Source: Diorhabda sublineata
Lineage: Eukaryota > Arthropoda > Insecta > Coleoptera > Chrysomelidae
Assembly: GCF_026230105.1 (NCBI RefSeq)
Contig: NC_079482.1
Span: 3,782,001-3,846,000 of the forward strand
Reading direction: 5' to 3'
DNA: 64,000 bases
A model generated the notes under the pieces. That model was given only the letters and a program-made list of their open reading frames with translations. It was not told the DNA's origin and did no database searches. This document shows, piece after piece, positions 49,544 to 61,924 of the stretch. Both the position numbers and the translations under genes were made by a program. The first letter of the stretch is position 1. Each line of letters starts with the position of its first letter.

Positions 49544-49967
49544 ATCCTAAATAAGCATTTTACTGGTATATTGTATGATCTTAGTCAAGGTTAACAAGGT
49601 TACATCTAATCTCTCAGTCACAATCGAGTTTTTCACCTACACGGTGGCGCCAACTGAAAAAGCTTTGATTGAAGCAACTGTCGATATGACAAATAATTTA
49701 GGTGAAGAATTTGTTTATTAGTAAAATTTATACATATTTATACGACAAAGACGAAGCAATTTAGAATTAATAAAATTAACTGTAAAAAGACATAAAACGT
49801 ACATAGAAATGGAACAGAAAGTGAAATTATGGAAAGCGCAGAAAGATACGATATAAATGCTAAAAATTAAGTACCGCAAATTAAGCAAAGCCATGGATAG
49901 ATAGAAATGGAGAGAAGAAATACATCAAAATGCTCGTTCTAAGCTAATTATACAATATTCAAGTTGA
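49541..49967. other. Intergenic, nothing recognised
   Basis: AT-rich; contains a TGGCGCCAACTG at about 49646, for which no LTR can be found nearby. Confidence 0.3.
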
Positions 49968-49969
49968 TA

Positions 49970-50680
49970 TACGAGGGTTGTTGGAAAGTTTCCTACTTAA
50001 TAAAGGACATTTTCTTCGCAGTCTTTTTCCAGTAGAGCTATAACCTTTTTAACTCTACCAAATACTATTTTTTCCTTAAAATATAATTGCTGGGGGCTAG
50101 GTCTGGTTAAAGTAGTGGGTGGTCGACCAATTGGAAGTGCAATTCTATCTGAGAAAGTACGTTGTTTTGATGGAGGAGCATTTTCTCTATCTCTATTTTG
50201 AAAATTGCAATTTCTATCTTTACCTTATCAAAAAGTGATGTTATTAGTTTACCTCAATCCAAAAATTTCTCAACTTTGTCTTTTTTGGAGCAGGTGCGAC
50301 GTTTGCAATCCAGTGTTTTGACTATTCTTTCATTTCAGGAGTGTGATCTAGGTTTCATCTACATTTTGCTCAAATTGCATCAAGGAACGAATAATACTCA
50401 TTCAAATGCACTGTTGCTCCTAAGTGAACAAATATTCGGTTTTTTGATATGCCGATAGCCTCTTCTATCTTTCTAATCTTAATACAACATTCGTTCAATA
50501 CTGTTTGGTGAACTTTTTCGATGATATCGCTGATTGTAGTAGTTTTCGTCGTCAGTCAAGCTATGGTCATTTATAGCAAAAATATTACGGTCGTAAATGA
50601 TGGTACAGAGTCTCCGTACAATGTCTAAATCCTCTTTTATTTATGTGAGGGTAACATAAATAAAAAATTCAGAAAAATCT
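49970..50680 (-). pseudogene. Mariner-like element remnant, minus strand
   Basis: The 3' end of the element is TACGAGGGTTGTTGGAAAGT at 49970, next to a TA (49968-49969), typical of a mariner TIR and TA target. Reading leftward on the minus strand, SDIIEKVHQTVLNE then IKIRKIEEAIGISKNRI (about 50430-50560) matches the mariner N-terminal HTH region. ELHFQLVDHPLL, a stop in place of Ser, then PDLAPSNYIL (about 50065-50140) matches the C-terminal YSPDLAPSxY block carrying the third catalytic Asp. The middle is frameshifted and largely missing. The 5' TIR is not found. Confidence 0.72.
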
Positions 50681-50689
50681 TTACAACAA

Positions 50690-51365
50690 CTCAATTATAC
50701 GATTGTCGAACAGAAATTGAGCGTAAATATATGTCCAAACTTAACTCACATTAATAAGTGTTGACATCTTCAAGTGGAAAACTTTCCACACAACACTTGT
50801 AGGCGATTGGAAAAAAATCATTAGGATGTTAATATTATTTTGTTTCCTATATTCAATCCTAACCTTCAACAGTTGCTTCTTAATACGAGGACCACTCTAT
50901 ATATTATGAGATGCCACCAAACTGGAGGAATTCTATTTTGAAATGTTTTCCGATGTATTATAGTGAGTATATTGAGTAGAGATCCAATTTATATCGTTTT
51001 TTTAGATTCAAAAGACAACTCGCCTGATGGCATTTCGATGATATGTAGATTTACCCACTAAAAACCGCGCCTTGGTTTTCAACAGTGGAACGCAACCATT
51101 TGAAGGTATCACTTCATCATACTACTTGGATTTATCTTTATTTTACTCTTTTTGATTGGTTGCTCTACGTTCCTCCTGCCATGTAAAAAAGGTCTGCTCT
51201 GCGGTATCTTCTATTTTATAACGGTAAAGACAAATTGTAGTTCAAAAACAGTGAAAATAAGCAATGAAACATCCATGTCCTGTATGTATCTGTGTCAGAT
51301 GATAATTTATACATCCGTGTTTTCTATTGAGCCAAATTTTCATATTAGAAATTAATATTTTTGTC
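50690..51365. other. Intergenic, nothing recognised
   Basis: No gene or repeat can be supported. The 67-codon frame at 51152 lacks any known domain. Confidence 0.3.
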
Positions 51366-51369
51366 TAGT

Positions 51370-54070
51370 GTCCTTTGAATGTCGTGGATACTGTCCTATC
51401 GTCTTTGGTTACATTATCTTCACCATAGGTCAAGATCATTCCCTTACCAATAGTCAGCTGTAGATTCTAATTGCTAGTATTTGATAGCTTTCCACAGATA
51501 TATCTTCCTTCTTTACTATGGTTACATTATCTTCACTATAGGTCAATATCTTTCCCTTACCAGTAGTCAGCTGTTGATTCTAATTGCTAGTCTTTGATAG
51601 CTTTCCACAGATATATTTTCCTTCTTTGCTTTGGTTACATTATCTTCACTATAGGTCAAGATCTTTCCCTTACCAGTAGTCAGCTGTTGATTCTAATTGC
51701 TAGTTTTTGATAGCTTTCCACAGATATATCTCCCTTCTTTGCTTTTGTTACATTATCTTCACCATAGGTCAAGATCTTTCCCTTACCAGTAGTCAGCTGT
51801 TGATTCTAATTGCTAGTCTTTGATAGCTTTCCACAGATATATCTTCCTTCTTTACTATGGTTACATTATCTTCACTATAGGTCAATATCTTTCCCTTACC
51901 AGTAGTCAGCTGTTGATTCTAATTGCTAGTCTTTGATAGCTTTCCACAGATATATCTTCCTTCTTTGCTTTGGTTACATTATCTTCACTATAGGTCAAGA
52001 TCTTTTCCTTACCAGTAGTCAGCTGTTGATTCTAATTGCTAGTCTTTGATAGCTTTCCACAGATATATCTTCCTTCTTTGCTTTGGTTACATTATCTTCA
52101 CTATAGGTCAAGATCTTTTCCTTACCAGTAGTCAGCTGTTGATTCTAATTGCTAGTCTTTGATAGCTTTCCATAGATGTATCTTCCTTCTTTGCTTTGGT
52201 TACATTATCTTCACTATAGGTCAATATCTTTCCCTTACCAGTTGTCAGCTGTTGATTCTAATTGCTAGTCTTTGATAGCTTTCCACAGATATATCTTCCT
52301 TCTTTGCTTTGGTTACATTATCTTCACTATAGGTCAAGATCTTTTCCTTACCAGTAGTCAGCTGTTGATTCTAATTGCTAGTCTTTGATAGCTTTCCATA
52401 GATGTATCTTCCTTCTTTGCTTTGGTTACATTATCTTCACTATAGGTCAAGATCTTTTCCTTACCAGTAGTCAGCTGTTGATTCTAATTGCTAGTCTTTG
52501 ATAGCTTTCCATAGATGTATCTTCCTTCTTTGCTTTGGTTACATTATCTTCACTATAGGTCAATATCTTTCCCTTACCAGTTGTCAGCTGTTGATTCTAA
52601 TTGCTAGTCTTTGATAGCTTTCCACAGATATATCTTCCTTCTTTGCTTTGGTTACATTATCTTCACTATAGGTCAAGATCTTTTCCTTACCAGTAGTCAG
52701 CTGTTGATTCTAATTGCTAGTCTTTGATAGCTTTCCATAGATGTATCTTCCTTCTTTGCTTTGGTTACATTATCTTCACTATAGGTCAAGATCTTTTCCT
52801 TACCAGTAGTCAGCTGTTGATTCTAATTGCTAGTCTTTGATAGCTTTCCATAGATGTATCTTCCTTCTTTGCTTTGGTTACATTATCTTCACCATAGGTC
52901 AAGATCTTTTCCTTACCAGTTGTCAGCTGTTGATTCTAATTGCTAGTCTTTGATAGCTTTCCACAGATATATCTTCCTTCTTTGCTTTGGTTACATTATC
53001 TTCACTATAGGTCAAGATCTTTTCCTTACCAGTAGTCAGCTGTTGATTCTAATTGCTAGTCTTTGATAGCTTTCCATAGATGTATCTTCCTTCTTTGCTT
53101 TGGTTACATTATCTTCACTATAGGTCAAGATCGTTTCCTTACCAGTAGTCAGCTGTTGATTCTAATTGCTAGTCTTTGATAGCTTTCCATAGATGTATCT
53201 TCCTTCTTTGCTTTGGTTACATTATCTTCACTATAGGTCAAGATCTTTTCCTTACCAGTAGTCAGCTGTTGATTCTAATTGCTAGTCTTTGATAGCTTTC
53301 CACAGATATATCTTCCTTCTTTGCTTTGGTTACATTATCTTCACCATAGGTCAAGATCTTTTCCTTACCAGTAGTCAGCTGTTGATTCTAATTGCTAGTC
53401 TTTGATAGCTTTCCACAGATATATCTTCCTTCTTTGCTTTGGTTACATTATCTTCACCATAGGTCAAGATCTTTTCCTTACCAGTAGTCAGCTGTTGATT
53501 CTAATTGCTAGTCTTTGATAGCTTTCCATAGATGTATCTTCCTTCTTTGCTTTGGTTACATTATCTTCACTATAGGTCAAGATCTTTTCCTTACCAGTAG
53601 TCAGCTGTTGATTCTAATTGCTAGTCTTTGATAGCTTTCCATAGATGTATCTTCCTTCTTTGCTTTGGTTACATTATCTTCACTATAGGTCAAGATCTTT
53701 TCCTTACCAGTAGTCAGCTGTTGATTCTAATTGCTAGTCTTTGATAGCTTTCCACAGATATATCTTCCTTCTTTGCTTTGGTTACATTATCTTCACCATA
53801 GGTCAAGATCTTTTCCTTACCAGTAGTCAGCTGTTGATTCTAATTGCTAGTCTTTGATAGCTTTCCATAGATGTATCTTCCTTCTTTGCTTTGGTTACAT
53901 TATCTTCACTATAGGTCAAGATCTTTTCCTTACCAGTAGTCAGCTGTTGATTCTAATTGCTAGTCTTTGATAGCTTTCCACAGATATATCTTCCTTCTTT
54001 GCTTTGGTTACATTATCTTCACCATAGGTCAATATCTTTCCCTTACCAGTAGTCAGCTGTAGATTCTAAT
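51370..54070. repeat. 113-bp satellite array
   Basis: GGTTACATTATCTTCAC recurs every 113 bp, giving about 24 copies. Variant positions (CCACAGATATATC or CCATAGATGTATC; CACTATAGG or CACCATAGG; GATCTTTTCC or TATCTTTCCC) come in a partly regular three-unit pattern of ~339 bp. The first and last units share a variant, CAGCTGTAGATTC, where internal units have CAGCTGTTGATTC. Confidence 0.93.
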
Positions 54071-54329
54071 TGCTAGTTTTATTATGCGTTTTCGCTTTAC
54101 AGGAGTAGGACAAAGGCCTTCGCAGATACTTCGACTTTTTGCAGGTGTTCAAATATGTCTTTTTATCAAAATTTCCTGTTCTAAACAGACTCCAAGGTAC
54201 CTTATTTATGTTTACCTGCCTATTTACTCTGTGGTCGGCTACGAGTGTAACTTTGGTCCTTGTTTCTGGGACTTCTAGATTTATTTCCTTCATACACTCG
54301 ATAATATATTGTTTGTTTATAGACACCAT
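54066..54329 (-). pseudogene. Possible non-LTR reverse transcriptase fragment
   Basis: The minus-strand frame reads CMKEINLEVPETRTKVTLVA then NRQVNI and later CKKSKYLRRPL. This resembles the segment just after the RT catalytic domain of non-LTR elements (WMxxxxLxLxPEKTExxLV...VKYLG...CxKAxxxxxxL). No catalytic motif is visible, and the fragment directly abuts the 113-bp array. Support is limited to this one block. Confidence 0.35.
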
Positions 54330-55225
54330 TTAATTATAAATAAAACGTCGCTGTGTTCCAGGTTTTGGAAATGTAGCTATTCAAAGGATGAAATGATTAG
54401 TTATCGTTAACGTTTTTGACGATTAAAATTCCAAAATTTAACTGTGTAAATTCTCTACAGATCACTTGAATTATAGAATGTCTTCATTTTTTTCATCTCT
54501 TAGTAAGGGCGTTGTCATTTCAATGAACCCTATCGAAATTCGGGAAGAAAACTGTTTCTCAAATCCGAACCGGATTGCGGGAGTTAACTTTATAGCTTTC
54601 AGAAATTTGATTGATCCCATGAGCGTCCTTCAAAACGAACTTCCCTTGCAACTCAACAGGAATATCTTGAATTGCTTTGTTCTTTTATAAAAAAAAAATG
54701 TTTTCATATTTCAGCTGGAATGATTCCGAAAATTGGATGGATACTGTGATGTTTATTATTATTCTTATTTATATTTATTTAACTCAATATTTTATAATTT
54801 ATCTTACCCAGAGGGCAATAAAGAACGGCCGGTGGACTTATATCACGAACGGATTATATTACAGCATTAGGAAAAAAGAATTATAACTAAAGTGGCCTCG
54901 AGAAACACAAAATATTTTGATAAAGACTGGAAGTAATCGAAACGTCAAAAGGTCGAAAAGAACGGCCTTGTAAATTTCAAAATAAAAGATAGAACACCAA
55001 TGAATAAATTGTATATCAAATCCCTTGTTTAAATTATGACAATAAGTACATTGGTCAGTCGAAGAAATCACTCATCAATATGAATTATGAATCTGTGAAC
55101 TGTGAAAAATTACCAGAAACCTCTATGATCAATGCATTAATTAAAAGAACTGATTTGAATAATCTTAGTATAATCTACGAATATAGTTTAGATTTTGAAC
55201 AAAACAAATTCTATAAAAGAGATTC
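54330..55225. other. Intergenic, nothing recognised
   Basis: Several short open frames without domains. The segment at about 55121-55165 (ATGATCAATGCATTAATTAA) reappears, diverged, beyond the 143-bp array at about 57340. Confidence 0.3.
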
Positions 55226-55229
55226 AACA

Positions 55230-57128
55230 CCATCGACAACGAACTAACCTCCCCTAACCTATAAAATTCAAATTCAATCATAATAGAATCAATAAATATT
55301 CAGGTACATCCTTAACGACATGGCCTATAAACATTTAATGTCATTCTTAAACTACTCAGTCAATATTCAACATCATTCACAAAAACCTAACCTTATCTAA
55401 CCTATAAAATTCAAATTAAGTCATAATAGAATCAATAAATATTCAGATACATTCTTAACGACATGGCCTATAAACATTTAATGTCATTCGTAAACTACTC
55501 AGTCAATATTCAACATCATTCACAAAAACCTAACCTTATCTAACCTATAAAATTCAAATTAAGTCATAATAGAATCAATAAATATTCAGATACATTCTTA
55601 ACGACATGGCCTATAAACATTTAATGTCATTCTCAAACTACTCAGTCCATATTCAACATCATTCACAAAAACCTAACCTTATCTAACCTATAAAATTCAA
55701 ATTAAGTCATAATAGAATCAATAAATATTCAGATACATCCTTAACGACATGGCCTATAAACATTTAATGTCATTCATAAACTACTCAGTCAATATTCAAC
55801 ATCATTCACAAAAACCTAACCTTATATAACCTATAAAATTCAAATTAAGTCATAATAGAATCAATAAATATTCAGATACATCCTTAACGACATGGCCTAT
55901 AAACATTTAATGTCATTCGTAAACTACTCAGTCAATATTCAACATCATTCACAAAAACCTAACCTTATCTAACCTATAAAATTCAAATTAAGTCATAATA
56001 GAATCAATAAATATTCAGATACATTCTTAACGACATGGCCTATAAACATTTAATGTCATTCTTAAACTACTCAGTCAATATTCAACATCATTCACAAAAA
56101 CCTAACCTTATCTAACCTATAAAATTCAAATTAAGTCATAATAGAATCAATAAATATTCAGATACATCCTTAACGACATGGCCTATAAACATTTAATGTC
56201 ATTCATAAACTACTCAGTCAATATTCAACATCATTCACAAAAACCTAACCTCCCCTAACCTATAAAATTCAATTTCAGTCATAATAGAATCAATAAATAT
56301 TCAGATACATCCTTAACGACATGGCCTATAAACATTTAATGTCATTCTTAAACTACTCAGTCAATATTCAACATCATTCACAAAAACCTAACCTTATATA
56401 ACCTATAAAATTCAAATTAAGTCATAATAGAATCAATAAATATTCAGATACATCCTTAACGACATGGCCTATAAACATTTAATGTCATTCATAAACTACT
56501 CAGTCAATATTCAACATCATTCACAAAAACCTAACCTCCCCTAACCTATAAAATTCAATTTCAGTCATAATAGAATCAATAAATATTCAGATACATCCTT
56601 AACGACATGGCCTATAAACATTTAATGTCATTCATAAACTACTCAGTCAATATTCAACATCATTCACAAAAACCTAACCTCCCCTAACCTATAAAATTCA
56701 ATTTCAGTCATAATAGAATCAATAAATATTCAGATACATCCTTAACGACATGGCCTATAAACATTTAATGTCATTCATAAACTACTCAGTCAATATTCAA
56801 CATCATTCACAAAAACCTAACCTCCCCTAACCTATAAAATTCAATTTCAGTCATAATAGAATCAATAAATATTCAGATACATCCTTAACGACATGGCCTA
56901 TAAACATTTAATGTCATTCATAAACTACTCAGTCAATATTCAACATCATTCACAAAAACCTAACCTCCCCTAACCGATAAAATTCAATTTCAGTCATAAT
57001 AGAATCAATAAATATTCAGATACATCCTTAACGACATGGCCTATAAACATTTAATGTCATTCATAAACTACTCAGTCAATATTCAACATCATTCACAAAA
57101 ACCTAACCTTATCTAACCTATAAAAATT
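55230..57128. repeat. 143-bp satellite with CCTAACC motifs
   Basis: GACATGGCCTATAAACATTT returns at about 55318, 55460, 55603 and onward, a 143-bp period for about 13 copies. Each unit contains AAAACCTAACC followed by TTATCTAACC or TCCCCTAACC, so telomere-like pentamers are part of the unit. The TTATCT type dominates the left half and the TCCCCT type the right half. Confidence 0.93.
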
Positions 57129-58700
57129 CAACGTCATTCATAATCTAGCCAATGAAAATGATTATAACGATTTCTATAGTAACCAGAATCAATACGCTTA
57201 AAATTTCTATCAAGCGTCAATTTGAATATTGAATTTTGAAGTTGATGAAACTTTAAAAACTGATCATGTTCAAATACTTTTGACAACTGTGAAAAACTAC
57301 AAAAAAATTCTATTTTTAGAATCAACGTATATTGCCCAAAATGATCAATGCATTAATAAGAAAACTGATTTTAATAATTACATAGAAGTTTTATAAAAAG
57401 GTCAATAGATAATAGAATACATTTAAAGATTTCTAAAAATGCTACGGAATTTTTTTTGCAACAGTGATTTCGAAAAAAAAACCGAATCTAAATATAGTAT
57501 TTTTTTACAATTTCCAATAAGGACTTGAGAGATAACGCTTCGAATGTTTATTGGTGACGATTATTTTGAGAGGATGCGTTCATGAAGCGTCAACAAAGGA
57601 ACTTAAAATCGAATGTTTAAGCTGGCGTACTATGATTTGAACCGGAAAATATGTCTATCAGGCGTAAATTTAACCTTTCAGTTCGGTCCATTGCTAATAC
57701 AAAATTTACAGGCAAGGATTTGCACATCATGATTCACGTTCAACTCTTCTGTGTCTTTTACTAAAAAAATATACTGTGATAAGAGATATATTCACGTACA
57801 CCACAAAAGAGGCGTCATTTCTTGTAGGATCGTAGAGATAAGAGGATTGAATACTAAATGTCGATAAAGTAGAAATCTTGAATAATTTCACGTCAAATTA
57901 ACTCGGAATCCATCTCTGTTCTATATAATAATTATCAACCGATGTGCGTTTCCCCACATATTACCACCACCTTTGACCAATAACCGAACTTCAAGTCTAT
58001 GAATCGAAGATAATCTAATCAATTAACCCAACTTTGATGTTCTCTTAAGCGTACACATTTTGGTATATCAATTCTTCGGATATTTGATCTGTCAACCGCG
58101 AAAAATTGCCTCGTATTGCACTGGATACATCTCCTTTGAGCATCGGATTTTTTTCGCTTTATTCGAAGATTCAACTGACCGAACAGGATTTGCGTGTGCA
58201 ATGGTAACTTATTAGGCATTCGGTTGGTAATCTTAGAATCCCGCGTGATCAAAGGAGCGATTGCTTTCCACTGGAAGCTGTCGACCGTTAGGTGTGAACG
58301 CTTATTATTATTTAACGGACAAAAGCCTAGTCGGGCGTGGATAAAAATATGTTTGAAGTCGGGGCGTTGAGCTAGAAATGTGATGAGATTTTTTTACGTT
58401 GTTAAAGGATGTGGGAACAGTGGAGGTAATCTAGCATACGAATGCGCGACACTGGTTGTGTGTATAATTGGCGGAGACGCTTTTTTGCTTTTGTTAATTT
58501 TCTACTTTTATACGTATACTTGCAATAATGCCGTTCTGTCATGAACGAGGGGCGTAAAAACGATGTCGCAAATATGTAAATAAAAAACTTCAATTCACAA
58601 TCACAATCGGAAGAAATAATAAAATTTATACAAAATTAACAATAACATACAATGAGAAAAGTGTACAGAATCAACTTGGTAATCAATATTTTTGAACAAA
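57129..58700. other. Intergenic, nothing recognised
   Basis: Contains the right-hand copy of the sequence flanking the 143-bp array (about 57338-57385). The 77-codon minus-strand frame at 58019-58252 has a CxxC but no assignable domain. Confidence 0.3.
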
Positions 58701-58711
58701 TCACGTCAACT

Positions 58712-58890
58712 TATGTCGCATAAAAAATCATTGATAATAAGTTCCATCAGGACGCGAGCCGCTTTTTCATTCACAGCTTCAACGGACTCAAATCTTGTTC
58801 TTTTTAATGCAAATTCGACTTTAGGAAAGAGGTAGAAATGGCACGGTACATGATCCGGTGACTAAGGTGGAGATCTAGCAATACAAATAT
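58712..58890 (-). pseudogene. Mariner transposase C-terminal fragment
   Basis: On the minus strand the sequence reads ARSPP, a stop, SPDHVPCHFYLFPKVEFALK and then RTRFESVEAVNEKAARVL. This is the block around the third catalytic Asp of an insect mariner (YSPDLAPCDFxLFPK followed by GTRFESVEAVKxKAxxxL). The catalytic Asp of the CDF position is His here. Only about 55 residues survive. Confidence 0.75.
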
Positions 58891-58894
58891 TATT

Positions 58895-60330
58895 GCTGGT
58901 TTCTTATTATTAAAAAATGAGGATTTTAGCTACAAGTTTTGCATACATTTGTCTCATACATTCTTTGTTAATTCCTATAGATTCAGAAATGTGAGTATTT
59001 AAAATAAATTATTACAATTTATGATAATTTTTTTCAGAATGTCTCTCTATGGCAAATGAACAATCTAAAAACCACAAATTTTATCGAGTTATACAAAGAA
59101 TACCTTTTTGTTAAAAACTCGATTGAAATATCTATTACTGCTATCTTTAGATTGTACAGATTGTCCCTGTAAAAGTTACCGATTGTTAATAATGGAGCAA
59201 GAGCTGCCCCTGTCCTTAAGATGGTAATGTAGAATTATTTATTCCGTCAAACACACTTAATAGACAAATGTAATCATCCGTTAAAATTTTATAATGTTCG
59301 CATATATAATTTAGAAAATATACTTAAATATAAATTCAAATTTCGCAATTTCGAAGACCTGTAACTCAAAAACGGAGGTCGTATGAGTTTTTTTCCTGCC
59401 ACAGCATTATTTCCACGTCATCTACTCACTATCGAGTTCCCTGAACACCCCGATTATTATAAGGGGGACGCTTGATTTCCTTTATAATTTAATTTCGATT
59501 CTGAAATCAATTACGAGTCAGTTTTGAATTTCTTGTCTGTTGTCCTTAAAGCAATATTGTTGAAACGCACCTTTCAAATGTCGAGAGGTCTTTGATGGAA
59601 CATTCTTTACTTGTTGTTTTAGTTAAATGAGTTCCTATTGACAAAAGGGGAATTTGGGACATTTCTATCTATTCAGTTTCGATTTTTAGTCTTGGATTAA
59701 TACTTAATTAGTCATATTTACACTGTAGATGTGGTGGGCAGAACGTGGGTAGATAAACGGCCCGAATAATTCTAATTACCGCTTTAAAAAATAATGAATC
59801 CATTTAGGTCTCGAGAGAAATGAGAAAAATTGAGATACAAATTGGTGGAAACGTTTAAATTCCAGCATCCGTTTGTGTCGGGGTGTTTAGGTGGTATTAC
59901 CAGTACCGATAAATATGACTAAATCCTAAGAAGATATATATTATTACGCATTACTCACTTAGAGCCGGTATCAATACAAAGTATCAAAAGGATTAGCCCA
60001 GATCCGCGTATTTGGTCAGTTTCTGGTGTTTCCTGGTGTCTGTTGACGAGAAAGAATAAATTGACACTTCTGTTAACCACCACGATGTCAAGTCTATCTA
60101 AAATTGTTATTTTCTAGTCTGACATTTGGTGCATTTGTCGGATTGAGTGCTCGAATTCTGGATCATATTCTTCTTGTTAGTTTTGATAATTTGATCCTCA
60201 ATAACCATCATGAAGCCTTCGGTTTCTGGAAAGAGAGTTCCGCTAGTAAGCCATCTGCTGAAAGCTTCTTTGTGACTGTATCTACCGTGTAATGCCTTTT
60301 GTTATCATTAATCTATCTCTAAGTCAGTGA
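58895..60330. other. Intergenic, nothing recognised
   Basis: No supported coding region, repeat or RNA gene. Confidence 0.3.
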
Positions 60331-60337
60331 ATAAACC

Positions 60338-61060
60338 TCATCCGCTCCGGATATAATCCGATGTAGTGCTGAGATTTCTTGCATAAGAATTCACTTCCGG
60401 TGGTGGTTGTTGTTTTTCATCATTTTTCGAGTAAATACCTTCCAGATCTGTTTTAGTCCACTGCTGGTTTTCGAAAAAGTACGTCACAACAGGCAAGTCA
60501 TAGGTGTTAATCACCTGGATTAACTTGCTAGCATTTAATAGGCAACTGGACCAGTTTCCGTTCATGGCAATGCGTTTCTCGATATGTAGGGTCTTGCACT
60601 TCCAAAGAGGGTAATTCCAAAGAGGTATATTTGCTGCGTATAGCTTGATTTAATCCAGTAAAGTTGCGCAGGTGGATAGAGGATTCATGGTAAGGCGGAA
60701 CCACAACGGCCTGCTATATCCCTCTACGAATTGGTATTTTGTTAAACCTGTTGGAGTTTGGACCCCTTTTCAGATATAATTCAGTATCTTTTCATCGCAG
60801 TTAAAAGGAAGTTTACAATAGTTAGGTAGACTTTGGATATCTACAAGACCTCCACAAACCAGAAATGAAATACTCTATCAAACGCTGTCTTGTAATCTAT
60901 GCATATTCCGGAGATATTTCAAAGTATCAGGGAGTCCACGACAAGTTGTTTTGCATCCTTGGTGATCTCTTCTACAATCCTGTTTGCTAGCGATAGTATG
61001 TATCCGATATAAATGGGAGGAGGCACGTGATTGGTCTGTACTAGGTGACGTTATCCATTT
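60338..61060 (-). pseudogene. Non-LTR reverse transcriptase remnant (R2/NeSL-like)
   Basis: Minus-strand frames give, in order: YRPITCL (about 61022-61042), CIDYKTAFDRVFH (about 60860-60902, first catalytic Asp block), RPLWFRLTMNPLST (about 60675-60717, the LSPLWFxLxLNPLS block) and INTYDLPVVTYFF with W-T-K-T-D-L-E (about 60440-60530, the connector block of these elements). The phrasing YRPITCL, SPLWF..NPLS and INT(W)A(I/V)PVLTY(S)F is characteristic of R2/NeSL-type LINEs. The second catalytic motif (xADD/MDD) is deleted between 60600 and 60675. Stops and frameshifts make it inactive. Confidence 0.72.
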
Positions 61061-61229
61061 CGGAGCTCTTTGGAGGTGAGTAGAACCCAGTGTTAAAAAC
61101 GCTAAGATGGAATTATAATCCACTGTCACATACTTATTAATATTATTCACATGAAAGCATTTTTTTTCATTGGCTCTCCTCAAATGAAACAAATTATTAT
61201 TTTGAAACGGTCTCAAACAGATTCAGCAA

Positions 61230-61660
61230 AGAATGAATACGCAAAGGGAAAATATTAAACGTTTCAGTTATATTTTACTAAATAGCTATTCGTTCTTGGC
61301 AAAATACAATACCGGAAACATTTCAATCTCGTTCCGGTATGATTCAACGCTCAATAAAATCTTTGCATATAAGAATAATGTTCTCCAGAAGACAAGAAAA
61401 CTCACGTTTCTGTTATACTCACGAGAAAAATGTAGAGATCCCTTGTGTGAGCTTCGGTGGATATTTTGGAGCTATTATGAATATTTTACTTTATCAATTT
61501 TGTATGTTTGTTTTATCAGTACATTTAACGATTGTTGTAATGATAATAGCGAAAATTACTAAGCACTTTCTGACTTGATAGGAACTGAAGGTAGGCAGGC
61601 AATCACCTTACGACTTTAATTAACGTTTCATTTTAAAATAGCACTTTTCCTAATTACCTT
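61230..61660. other. Intergenic, nothing recognised
   Basis: The 109-codon plus-strand frame at 61233-61562 has no recognisable domain. Confidence 0.3.
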
Positions 61661-61664
61661 AAGA

Positions 61665-61920
61665 CAGTTATAATTATACCTCTGCATAAAAGAGGAGATG
61701 AAAATCAAGCATTAACTTGTCGCTCAATTGCACTCCCTCTCATCGCGGATCCCGACCTTTACTTGCCTACTCCACGTTCAGAATTAGTTAAGGGCTCAAT
61801 ATTTTACAATGCAAAAAAATGTACAATCACTTGCCGATTGAAATCAAATCGATATCTTATATTCCCGCATTTGAGGGCATATTTAATGTAAACGATTTCT
61901 ATTCTAATAATAATATTTAA
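61665..61920 (+). pseudogene. Non-LTR retrotransposon remnant, internally deleted
   Basis: VIIIPLHKRGDENQALTCRS then IAL (about 61669-61732) matches RT block 2 of CR1/Jockey-like elements (VxPIHKKGDxxxxxNYRPIxL). It is followed within about 60 bp by SIFYNAKK and, after a one-base shift, MYNHLPIEIKSIS (about 61795-61870). That matches the extreme C-terminal SxxYxxxxxWNxLPxxIK motif of the same elements. Everything between is deleted. Confidence 0.55.
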
Positions 61921-61924
61921 TTCC

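Noticed and set aside
49640..49660. Retroviral-type primer binding site (TGGCGCCAACTG)
   Set aside because: No LTR, polypurine tract or gag/pol sequence can be found nearby.
51370..57128. CRISPR array
   Set aside because: Repeats are head-to-tail without unique spacers, and the genome is eukaryotic.
58019..58252. Possible piggyBac-type zinc tail (RRCIQC)
   Set aside because: Only one CxxC pair, without the remaining Cys/His pattern or any transposase core.
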